From NCBI GenBank assembly GCA_965644295.1, contig CBFFRP010000058.1, positions 1 through 64,000 of the forward strand: a DNA stretch of 64,000 nt, given 5' to 3'. The notes below the pieces were generated by a model that worked only from the letters and a program-made list of their open reading frames with translations, was not told the origin of the DNA and searched no databases. This document shows positions 23,768 to 33,900 of this stretch, piece by piece; within the stretch, counting starts at the first letter, position 1; the number at the start of each line of letters is the position of its first letter. A program made the translations under genes and the position numbers. Origin of the DNA: Paraphysomonas bandaiensis. Taxonomy: Eukaryota > Chrysophyceae.

Positions 23768-24784
23768 TCAACCCTCGGGCACCACTTCTTGTTGTCCGAG
23801 TCCAACATTATATATAGACAGTATGGTCTTAAATGCTTGAATCAGCTTCAATTGCTGATTGTAGAACGTTTCAAAAGTAGCTGAGTTTACATGTTTCCAT
23901 TCCATAATTCTGATGTGCTTCAAAGCATCTCTGAGCTCGTTGTAGAAGCCCACACAATTGAACACTCGCGTCTCTCTCGCAACAATTCTCAATAAGTCTG
24001 ATAAGTCCATTGCAGACAAATCTGAATGTGCAATGTTGTAAACATTTCGCAGATGATCCTTTACACTCCTGGATAGAACTTTCTGTACACGATACACAGT
24101 TTCCTCCTCCTCTTGGAATACTAGGATGTCATTAATTGCCTTGGCCACCACTCCTAACTTTAGAGATTCTATGCGCACCGGGCAACGCTTCTCTTCCATC
24201 GTGATGGTAACCGTTCTGGAATTTGCTACCTCCGCACTTTTCTTTAAATCTCTGAAAAGTTTTCCTGGCTTCTTGCCCTTGAATATTTGTTCCGCGGCCA
24301 GACTTTTAGGTACAGTTGCATTCTCTGCATTGGATTCTGACTTACAATCTTCCTCGTCCTCTTTCTGCATTGGATTGGGTCGAAAGTTTGCCAGGTCGCC
24401 CATTGTGGAATATCTGGGCTTCCTTCTCTCCAGTTTAGAAGACTGCTTGTGCTTCGTGCTTGCTGACGCATCAGGGCTACCAGAGTGTTGTGATTGGACT
24501 TGGTCGGTGTCTTCCAATCCATGCACCTTCTCCTCCAGACTCTGCATCCTATCGTTCAATGTTGAGACTGCCGAGACAACGTCTGTGAATGTGGTTGACA
24601 TTGTCCTGAGCGTGTCTAAAATCTCTTGATTGGAGCTTGCACCCGCCGAAGCTTCACTCTTTCCTGCGGCCGCGCTTGGAACTGTTTGCTTAGTTTGAGT
24701 TATTTCTTCCTGAGGAACGTCGGACTTCTTGGGTAAGGTCTTCCTCCCTTGCTTTCCACGCTCACCCTCAGTGGGTGTATGCAT
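23768..24784 (-). CDS. Gag-like protein of the gag-only element
   Basis: 338 residues, ATG at 24784, no internal stops. The N-terminus is basic and K/T/S-rich. A coiled coil (TMSTTFTDVVSAVSTLNDRM to about residue 95) follows, then an acidic linker and a helical core from about 195 to 330. The core's end (ALKHIRIMEWKHVN, FYNQQLKLIQAF) matches the end of the Gag at 1-657, so the two belong to one Gag superfamily. No knuckle, protease or RT is present. It would assemble the particle of its element. The conserved open frame alongside 97%-similar LTRs argues for fairly recent activity. Confidence 0.65.
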   Translation of the reverse strand: MHTPTEGERGKQGRKTLPKKSDVPQEEITQTKQTVPSAAAGKSEASAGASSNQEILDTLRTMSTTFTDVVSAVSTLNDRMQSLEEKVHGLEDTDQVQSQHSGSPDASASTKHKQSSKLERRKPRYSTMGDLANFRPNPMQKEDEEDCKSESNAENATVPKSLAAEQIFKGKKPGKLFRDLKKSAEVANSRTVTITMEEKRCPVRIESLKLGVVAKAINDILVFQEEEETVYRVQKVLSRSVKDHLRNVYNIAHSDLSAMDLSDLLRIVARETRVFNCVGFYNELRDALKHIRIMEWKHVNSATFETFYNQQLKLIQAFKTILSIYNVGLGQQEVVPEG

Positions 24785-25264
24785 GATAAAATGGTGGTTG
24801 GGTTTGAGCCTTCTATTGGTCTTTGCAGGATTTTCAGCAACAGCCTGTGCACTTGTACTTGGTATTAGCCCCGCAGGTTAATGACGTGCGAGATTGAATC
24901 ACAAGTAACAAGGACACACCTCTGTGTAATAATAATCACACAGCTTTGTCGCAACTTTCAAGCACTCGCTAAAGCCCTGCTTGCTTCTGTGCGAGCGAGC
25001 AATAGGTCGCTATCAGTTACTAGACTTCGCTGCCTATCCCCTGACAATGACTAATATTAGGTTTTGCCCTGTATTCGAGTGTCGAATATGAGGAGACAGA
25101 AAGGTCTAGCTCAATATTCTGTGTGAAAACTCAAACAATATAATTTAATTACAGGGGTGTAGTATGAGTGCAAAAGACAATATAAAATGCTTGTCTATTG
25201 ACTACAGTAACACAATAACAAAATGCAAAATATTTTGCACGAGCAATTAAGTAATTAATTACTA

Positions 25265-25776
25265 TGACGCAGCCTCGTTTGACAACTCAACTGTCACCTC
25301 ACAGTTTGGTTTGATAACCAAGACTATGGCTCGTGATAACGCTAACTACAATCGCTGTGTATAGGAATCAAGAAAATGAGACCAAAGAAGTGATATTATT
25401 ATTACAGGTAAACTTTTGTTTTAATCAACTATACTCGAGTGACTGACTCCCGCGAAGAATCAGCACGCAAACACCACCGCTAGTGATGTCAGGTCGCTAG
25501 TACCCAAGTATGGTTAACATAAACAAAACTGAGTCACAACAGAAACATAAAGTATGAAGACAACCGTAGAGCTGCACACACACAACGTCATCCATGTCAC
25601 ACTGTGTTGCAACACACAACCACAACGCAGGCTGTGTCATACAAGCAGTATAACAATATACAGTCATGTCAACGACTCTATCAAATACGGTTGTACAACA
25701 CTGTATAATGTATATCGTGTTGCATTCCTCATAACTACAATTGTACTTGGAAAATACTAGCTAACGTACACTTTCA
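25265..25776 (-). repeat. LTR of the gag-only element (right)
   Basis: 512 bp, direct copy of 22555-23068 with a few substitutions and small indels. In the direction of the Gag gene this is the 5' LTR. Confidence 0.65.
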
Positions 25777-26412
25777 TATGTAAGACAACACACTCCAGAT
25801 ATTTAAACATGCAACAGAGGAGCCATATAAGCTCATGATAAGTAGGAACTTCTCGTTACTTTGCTTTCAGCATGCAAGTCCAGTACCTTAGGTGCAAGGA
25901 GCTTCACTAACGAGCGACAAACGGTGTACTGTGGACCCTGTTGTGCATTGTGCTCCATTGAGTACATATTAGCCTTTTGAAGGCCAACAAGTGGTACACG
26001 TATACCCACAAATGGAGGTAATAGTCTCTGGATGCACTTTCTACCCGTGACCATTGTATGCAGGGTCTGTGCAATACTTCCGATGCGGGTGTAAGGGTCG
26101 GCATGGCCTGTCTCTGACATATACTGGTCGCTGAGGCTGGGTTGCCATGCTAGGAGTCCTATTCAATGCTGAAGAGCTGCAGTCCGAGTACTGGTTCAGG
26201 TATGAGAGAAGCTTGAGGCTTTAGTCATCGTGGAACGAGTGCTTTACTTCTGTGTTTTGCCATGAATAGTAATAATATGAGTGATTATTTGTTGTCTGCT
26301 GATGAATGCGTTATTAATAGTTAGTCGCGCTCTGCGCTTCCAAGCACAACATTGTAGTCTTGAAGTATCACTTGTAGTAACGCACTATAGCCACGTAAGT
26401 AGGGCACGCGAG
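25777..26412 (-). other. spacer with one unassigned 95-codon frame
   Basis: A minus-strand ATG frame at 25833-26120 (begins MSETGHADPYTRIGSIAQTL) is not repeated elsewhere in the window and is not low-complexity, but I recognise no domain. It may be an exon of a host gene or a chance frame. The rest is non-coding. Confidence 0.25.
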
Positions 26413-27304
26413 ATGCCACGTGGTCACAATTCGTCTTGACCAATCAGTATATGCGGCTAAGATCTTAGAAAAGTTTGAAAAGTATCTTGGGCCACCGCGA
26501 AAGGTACGGAAGAGTCCTCTACCGACGGAAGCAATGGATTTAGTGGCAAAAGGGGTGCGACATGAGCATACCGAGGAGGAACAGCTTACAGTAGATAACT
26601 TCCCATATCGGCCGCTGATAGGTGCATTACTATATCTATCGATGAACACGAGGCCGGATATTGCCTATGCAGTGGGAGTACTGTCTCGGTTCAGTAATAA
26701 GGTGAATATTGAAGTATGCAAGCTATTAACACACGTATGGCAATATATTCGTGGTTCTATTGACAAAGGGATTCAATATGGGAGTAGACGGTTCGACTTC
26801 CATATGTTTACTGACGCGGATTGGGCGGGAGACCAGCTCTCCAGGAAGTCCACGTCGGGGTACGTTGGGTTTGCAGCGGGAGGGCCTATAGTCTGGCAGT
26901 CCAAACTGCAGACGACAGTGGCAACGTCAAGCATGCAGTCTGAGTATCAGTGTATTTACTCGGGTCTCCAAGAAGTGCTATGGGTTCGGGGGGTGACGGG
27001 TGAGATTAAGTTGAGGCTCATCAAACCCACACCATTCTTCATCGACAGTCAGAGTGCCCAGGATTTGGCCGAAAACCCAGTGTTTCACAAGAAGTCGAAG
27101 CACATTGAGATTAAGTATCACATGGTGAGAGAGCACGTGGATCCCAATCAGTTCAATACGATTAAGTTAGTGCATGTGCATACATCGCAACAAGCAGCAG
27201 ATATTTATACAAAGTCATTGGTTGGCTTATCATATATATGGAGCAGAGAAAGAGAAATCTTGGAGAGAAAATTAAGACCAAGGGATAAAAGAAGACGCAA
27301 GTAG
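26413..27304 (+). pseudogene. Copia RT C-terminus and RNase H, 5'-truncated
   Basis: Open frame of about 295 residues carrying the Copia RT-to-RNase H junction (FPYRPLIGALLYLSMNTRPD, AVGVLSRFSNK) and the full RNase H. The RNase H shows FTDADWAGD (first D), STSGYVGFAAGGPIVWQSK, SSMQSEYQCI (E), FIDSQSAQDL (D), then NPVFHKKSKHIEIKYH and the C-terminal TSQQAADIYTKSL. Catalytic residues are intact, but palm, integrase, protease and gag are missing upstream. The frame starts abruptly near 26413, so the listed start is only the open edge. A purine tract and LTR start follow at 27417-27430. Confidence 0.85.
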
Positions 27305-27416
27305 GTACTGAGTTTTTTAGACAGAGGTTTAGACTTAGAGATGAGTCTATTTTACTGTCAAGAATTTTTTTATCTCAGGCATTCAATAGCTGGGAGGCGT
27401 CATAGTACAACACTCA

Positions 27417-27428
27417 ATTGAGGGGGAG
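27417..27428 (+). promoter_or_regulatory. polypurine tract of the plus-strand Copia
   Basis: ATTGAGGGGGAG directly followed by TGTTGAGATC, the classical Copia arrangement of plus-strand primer site then LTR start. Confidence 0.8.
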
Positions 27429-27864
27429 TGTTGAGATCTGAAGATTCTATATACTTGCAATTGAGTGCAGTATTATGTGGGATGCAAGGATCGAAAGATA
27501 TATATGTAAATATGTAATTAGTACATTATAATATTGTGTAGTATGAAACTGAAGCAGAAGTGGGTGACTATACAGGATACGATCACTGAGTGTGTGGTTT
27601 GTACACTATAGTAGTAAATGAATGGTGTTGAACACATCGAACACAACTTAGGTTCTTTATCATGTAATGTTTATAATTTCATCTTATCATTGAGAATAGT
27701 AAACCTTAGCAAATAATGTCAACTTCTGTTATGGTCAATATATATATTCAGTTCTCATTACTTCTCATAATACAGCTCATCACTACTGTATTCTTCGACT
27801 AACGGTCATAATTCCAGCACCTTAGAATTACAGCTTTTAATTGCTCAAATATCAAAACTCAACA
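27429..27864. repeat. Copia LTR sequence bounded by purine tracts of both orientations
   Basis: Begins TGTTGAGATC and ends AAACTCAACA (TG...CA, 436 bp). The left end follows a plus-strand purine tract. The right end abuts CTCCCTCTCAATT, which is the purine tract of a minus-strand Copia. It therefore looks like the 3' LTR ends of two opposite elements fused. The internal junction is not clear. Confidence 0.5.
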
Positions 27865-28143
27865 CTCCCTCTCAATTCAAAGCTGTACATTGATTTGTCA
27901 AACCACGAGACATAACTGACGGATACGCAACCACCAAGACCTCATCAGCTGTACATTGAATCTTCACAACATCACGAGACATAACTGACGGATACGCTGT
28001 AGATTGAATCCTTACATCACAAGGCATAACTGACGGATACGCAACCACCAAAACCTCATCAGCTGTACATTGAATATTCACAACATCACGAGACATCACT
28101 GATGGGTAGAATTACAGCTTTTAATTGCTCCAACGGCAAAACT
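27865..28143 (-). pseudogene. Copia pol C-terminus with tandem duplication
   Basis: On the minus strand the frame reads repeats of VAYPSVMSRDVVKIQCTADE and ends QCTALN-stop just before the purine tract, the place where Copia pol ends after RNase H (compare the ADIYTKSL tail of the plus copy). About three partial repeats of this tail are present. The same sequence occurs at 53640-54040. Confidence 0.6.
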
Positions 28144-28374
28144 CAACATGGCGTTTGCTAGTTGGGAGTTGGGAGGCTGTGATATTGTCCGTCCAGTATC
28201 TCTCAACTTGGGGGGTATTGGGCTTCCAGGCTGCGGAAGAGATTTTGGTGAGAGGAGTGGAAAACCATGGTCGAAGGACTGTGGTGTCTTGGCATTGTCA
28301 TGGCCTGGCGGTGTTGGTGGTATATTTCTTCTCAAGTGCCACACTGAATATACTAGAATATAATCCATATTCTA

Positions 28375-28757
28375 TGTTGTAAGGCAATAACAAACCACAA
28401 GTTGATAGTAAACGATAGTGTTATTAACTTGTTTTATCAGAGGTTATCTGTGATAATAATGACTAGCATTCTAATCTATCTTCTATCACAGACTACACCT
28501 ACAGCTCACTGCTTGGGCACATATATATGCCCTTACTCTATACCAATCCACTGTACATATTGGACTGTACATATCCTACACCGTATTGTCATCATACACC
28601 GTATAATGGTATACCGTTACCCTACTGTAGCTGGCTGTCTACACTGTATATATCCTGTATACTATACATCCACAGTATAGTGCAATATACAGCAGTATAC
28701 TATCAAACCAAGCTTTCACTCCAATGACAGCCAACCTCCTATACGGGGATGACAACA
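28375..28757 (-). repeat. left LTR of the 11.4-kb element
   Basis: 383 bp, TGTTGTAAGG...GATGACAACA. In element direction this is the 3' LTR because the purine tract lies beside it. Confidence 0.92.
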
Positions 28758-28768
28758 CACCCTCCTAT
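28758..28768 (-). promoter_or_regulatory. polypurine tract of the 11.4-kb element
   Basis: Minus-strand ATAGGAGGGTG immediately before the LTR start TGTTGTCATC. This gives the orientation. Confidence 0.6.
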
Positions 28769-28885
28769 GTTCAGTCCAACGCCTGATCTCCTTATCGTCC
28801 ATAAAATATGAACCTATAAATAAATATTAAATACCGTGACCTCAATCGGCTATTGCTCGACTAAGTCACAACCGCCCCCCCATAA

Positions 28886-30487
28886 TGCTCTGTGTCATAG
28901 GCTTAAACCCAAATGATACGCAGGCCTTTGCCTATAGACAACAAAAAGTGCTCTGTGTCATAGGCTAAAACCCAAATGATACGCAGGCAATTGTCTATAG
29001 ACAGAATAAAAGAATGCTCTGTGTCATAGGCTTAAACCCAAATGATACGCAGGCCTTTGCCTATAGACAACAAAAAGTGCTCTGTGTCATAGGCTAAAAC
29101 CCAAATGATACGCAGGCAATTGTCTATAGACAGAATAAAAGAATGCTCTGTGTCATAGGCTTAAACCCAAATGATACGCAGGCCTTTGCCTATAGACAAC
29201 AAAAAGTGCTCTGTGTCATAGGCTAAAACCCAAATGATACGCAGGCAATTGTCTATAGACAGAATAAAAGAATGCTCTGTGTCATAGGCTTAAACCCAAA
29301 TGATACGCAGGCCTTTGCCTATAGACAACAAAAAGTGCTCTGTGTCATAGGCTAAAACCCAAATGATACGCAGGCAATTGTCTATAGACAGAATAAAAGA
29401 ATGCTCTGTGTCATAGGCTTAAACCCAAATGATACGCAGGCCTTTGCCTATAGACAACAAAAAGTGCTCTGTGTCATAGGCTAAAACCCAAATGATACGC
29501 AGGCAATTGTCTATAGACAGAATAAAAGAATGCTCTGTGTCATAGGCTTAAACCCAAATGATACGCAGGCCTTTGCCTATAGACAACAAAAAGTGCTCTG
29601 TGTCATAGGCTAAAACCCAAATGATACGCAGGCAATTGTCTATAGACAGAATAAAAGAATGCTCTGTGTCATAGGCTTAAACCCAAATGATACGCAGGCC
29701 TTTGCCTATAGACAACAAAAAGTGCTCTGTGTCATAGGCTAAAACCCAAATGATACGCAGGCAATTGTCTATAGACAGAATAAAAGAATGCTCTGTGTCA
29801 TAGGCTTAAACCCAAATGATACGCAGGCCTTTGCCTATAGACAACAAAAAGTGCTCTGTGTCATAGGCTAAAACCCAAATGATACGCAGGCAATTGTCTA
29901 TAGACAGAATAAAAGAATGCTCTGTGTCATAGGCTTAAACCCAAATGATACGCAGGCCTTTGCCTATAGACAACAAAAAGTGCTCTGTGTCATAGGCTAA
30001 AACCCAAATGATACGCAGGCAATTGTCTATAGACAGAATAAAAGAATGCTCTGTGTCATAGGCTTAAACCCAAATGATACGCAGGCCTTTGCCTATAGAC
30101 AACAAAAAGTGCTCTGTGTCATAGGCTAAAACCCAAATGATACGCAGGCAATTGTCTATAGACAGAATAAAAGAATGCTCTGTGTCATAGGCTTAAACCC
30201 AAATGATACGCAGGCCTTTGCCTATAGACAACAAAAAGTGCTCTGTGTCATAGGCTAAAACCCAAATGATACGCAGGCAATTGTCTATAGACAGAATAAA
30301 AGAATGCTCTGTGTCATAGGCTTAAACCCAAATGATACGCAGGCCTTTGCCTATAGACAACAAAAAGTGCTCTGTGTCATAGGCTAAAACCCAAATGATA
30401 CGCAGGCAATTGTCTATAGACAGAATAAAAGAATGCTCTGTGTCATAGGCTTAAACCCAAATGATACGCAGGCAATTGTCCGAAGAC
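28886..30487. repeat. tandem array, 129-bp dimeric unit, 12 copies plus one monomer
   Basis: Units start at 28886, 29015, 29144 and so on to 30434 with an exact 129-bp period. Each unit is two related monomers of 63 and 66 bp sharing TGCTCTGTGTCATAGGCT and CAAATGATACGCAGGC. Monomer 1 contains GCCTTTGCCTATAGACAAC, monomer 2 the palindrome TGTCTATAGACA. Copies look identical. The last half unit is a hybrid of monomer 1 start and monomer 2 end. The array sits in the 3' untranslated region of the 11.4-kb element. Confidence 0.95.
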
Positions 30488-30545
30488 AAGATGATATCGA
30501 TCATAATTGTTGATTTATAATCTGAAAACAATATATTAGTCATCG

Positions 30546-30862
30546 TGTAGGACTATCCACTTACATATAGAATATATACGTGTACATGTCCTGTATTATA
30601 TGATTAGTAGTACAGTACTGTATTGTATACGTGTACCATGTAGTTAGGAATACAAACTGTAGGGAATGTGATTGTTGGGATTAGCAATAGCCGTTGATAT
30701 TGTAGACAGTATTATTAGCCGTTGATATTGTAGACAGTATTATTAGCCGTTGATATTGTAGACAGTATTATTCATGATTCATTATACGATAATAATCATT
30801 ATTTTGTACTTCTGTACTTGGGTATTGCTTTGCACACATACACATATGTATGCAAGCCCACA
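30546..30862 (+). repeat. 5' LTR of the Ty3 chromovirus
   Basis: 317 bp, TGTAGGACTA...AAGCCCACA. It contains three tandem copies of a 28-bp unit starting TAGCCGTTGATATTGTAGAC (30688-30771). I saw no difference from the 3' LTR. The bases after it (GTAATATTACTT) do not look like the complement of a tRNA 3' end. Confidence 0.95.
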
Positions 30863-30911
30863 GTAATATTACTTAATAAGTAGTACTCAATCTCTGTGAT
30901 ATAACAATATT

Positions 30912-33900
30912 ATGGGGGAAAGTAAGAGAAGCAAAATAAAAGCAGCTCCTCAAATAGAGGAATTGTTAGCTGCTTCGGGTTCTTCGTCTAAAAAGACGAA
31001 AAGAGAGAGAGAATCCTCTCGAAAACGAGCAAGAGATGCAACAACATCATCTCAAATGCAATCTTCTCCTCAAACTGAGACATCAGTAGAGGCTGAAGGA
31101 GAATTGAGTGGAGTATCATTTCGTGAGCTCTCTTCTTCTCAACCAAAGAGAAAGAAGCAAAGGAGTGGAGATCCGCACCCCAACAGGAGTGAGCGCATTG
31201 ACTTGAATGAAGTCATTGCGACGGAATCCACTCCACATGAAGTAATCAATACCGACTCTATTCCCTACTTAGGTAGTGTGCAAGATGAGGATATCATCGA
31301 ATTTTGTGAAAATCTCTCGAAAAGAGATCCTAAAGGGACAAAATTCATAAGGTCAGAAATCATGGCACCAACAGTGCGTGATATGCTTCAGTTTCAGCGA
31401 CAGCAGGATTTTGGAGATGAGTCTGACGAGGACTGGCTAGATCCAAACATTGTAACTACTGAGGAATTGATTCAGTGGTTAAAGCAAGCCTTTCTAGAGG
31501 AAGAGGAGCGATACTCTGATACATTGGAGCCTCTTCCTAGGTTCATAGATAATATCATTGGACCAAAGGTTAAGGTGGATATTCATGTTCCTAAAGTATT
31601 CTTAAAAGAATATGGACGTCTGAATGAGCTTTATAAGCTCATTCCGGAGGCAAGTCTCACAGAGGTAGCCTCGGATACCATAGTCAAAACCCTCAAGAAA
31701 AACATTAAACTTGTGGGCGGACATTCCTTCAGAAAGGATGCCAAAGAGAAATTTATAGCGGATATAGGCCAAGGTCAATCTGCACCAAAAGATTTCGGAG
31801 CATTCTGTAGAAAGGTGCGAGAGCTTAACAATGACTATAGTCAAGCTGTGAGAAAAGTAAAGAGGATGGAAACTAAATTGGATTCCAAAGAAACATCTAA
31901 GTCTAACAAGACTAAGAATACAAAAACTTCATCCTCCAGCTCATCCTCAAGTACTAAAGCAACAACTGATACTAAGGAAGCATGTTGGATATGCGGTAAT
32001 CTTCATAAAGGTGACTGCACCCGCAAAACCTGTGCATGGGCTAACCATGAAAAGAAGCCATGGAAAGATTCCACACAGGGCAAAAAATATGCGGTTATGG
32101 GTTGGAGTACCTGCCCTTATGTGGAGAATCCTGATGGTCCTCCAAGATCGAAAACAAGTAAGTTATCATGCCCTAAGTGTTTATATATAAATGCTATTGA
32201 CATGAATAATGATATGCTCGATGTCTTTGTATATCCTAAAGCTGATGTCAATGTACAACAGGTAAAGGAAAATCTAAGAGCTAAAGCCTTATTGGACACG
32301 GGGGCTACTGGGAATAATTTCATTAACCAAGAACTTGCTGATATGTTAGTTGCTAGGTATAATATTCCATTGCACGAGTGTAACATTAAAATTTGTAGTG
32401 CGCTTGATAATGCTTGTTGTAGTAGCAAGCAATATATGATAATAACTATAAGATTAACTGATGAGTATAACAATACTCTTGATATTGAGTTGCAATGTTT
32501 GATAATAGATAGCACCTTTGATATCATAATTGGTAGAGAAACTATCAAGAAATATAGATTAGTTGATCATTTTCCATCTCACTTTATGGAAAGAGAGTTA
32601 GCAGGGAAAATGCTAGCTACGGCCGCGGGCCATGCTGAGAAGACTCAGCTTCTCTCGGAACATATTAGTGAGAGAGCCACATGTTATAATAACATGGAAA
32701 CATTAAGGCGCCAAGCTAAGGAACACCTTAGTTATAATAATAATTTACTTACAAGTAATAGCTTGGTTAGTACTATGTATTCACCTCCAATATCATCCAT
32801 GCGTATAAGTGCATATGAAAAGGAAGATATAGGCGAGATTAGAGATAACTATCTGGAGTCAATCCCAGAAGAAATAGTTACAAATACTCAGGAAAAAGTA
32901 GAAGGTACTACGTTACCAACTAAAATCTCTGGTCCCGAATCTTTACAAAGGAGGGTGAGAGAAATCCATGAAATCTATAAGGATAGATTTAGAACCACAG
33001 TGTCGGATATGCCAATGGATGTTCCACCTTTTGAATTAGAGGTAGATAGGGATGCTTGGGAACAACCAAAACATTGTGGTCCGCCACGAAAGATGGATCG
33101 AGTACGACAGTATGCTTGTAAAAAGCAAATCGATACATTTGTGGAGCATGGAATAATACAACCAAGTACGGCTCCTTATTATAGCCAGGTATTATTAGTT
33201 CCCAAACCAAATGATAAATGGCGATTCTGTGTAGACTATAAAGGTCTAAACAAGCACACACAGAGGGAACGTTGGCCAATACCTAACATCAAAGAAATGT
33301 TAGAACGTATTGGGTCTAAGAAACCCAAATACTTCATAATTCTGGATTTAGTATCTGGTTATTACCAGGCTAAAATTTCAGAGTACTCGAGAAAGTGGAC
33401 GGCATTTATAACCTTCTGGGGAGTATTCGAATGGCTCCGACTACCCATGGGTTTGAGTGGTGCTCCATCATACTTTCAACGAGTATTAACAACAATTGTG
33501 CTTGCCGGGTTGATTATGTTCATATGTGAATTATATCTAGATGACCTGATTATATATGCTTCTACAGAAGATGAACTAATTGAAAATTACGTTAAAGTTC
33601 TAGAACGCTTCAGGAAATACAATGTTTACATTAATCCTGAGAAAGTGAAAATAGGAGAGTCCGAAGTACAATATGTAGGACATACTCTAAATGAGGAAGG
33701 GTTACACTTTACTAGAGAACGTCTGGATAGTGTATTAAATTTCCCAAAGCCTGAAACTATGAAGGGTCTAAAATCTTTCCTCGGATTGGCAAATTATTTT
33801 CGGGATCACGTGCACAACCACTCCTTAGTGGTGAGACCGTTAAATAAAATGCTTCTCAACTATCATAGACGTAAACGTCTACAATGGACAGAGGATGCCA

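Larger units (their letters stand above)
22555..25776 (-). mobile_element. gag-only LTR element
   Basis: Two direct copies of a 512-514-bp sequence (22555-23068 and 25265-25776, about 97% alike) bracket 2.2 kb containing one Gag-like gene on the minus strand and a solo LTR of another family. Ends read TG...CA. No 5-bp target duplication matches at the outer ends, and no tRNA-primed site or purine tract is evident next to the LTRs. A non-autonomous element relying on another element's polymerase is the simplest reading; two separate solo LTRs flanking a gene is the alternative. Confidence 0.6.

Noticed and set aside
28886-30487. Possible CRISPR array (regular repeats)
   Set aside because: The units are contiguous 129-bp dimers with no variable spacers, inside a eukaryotic LTR element.
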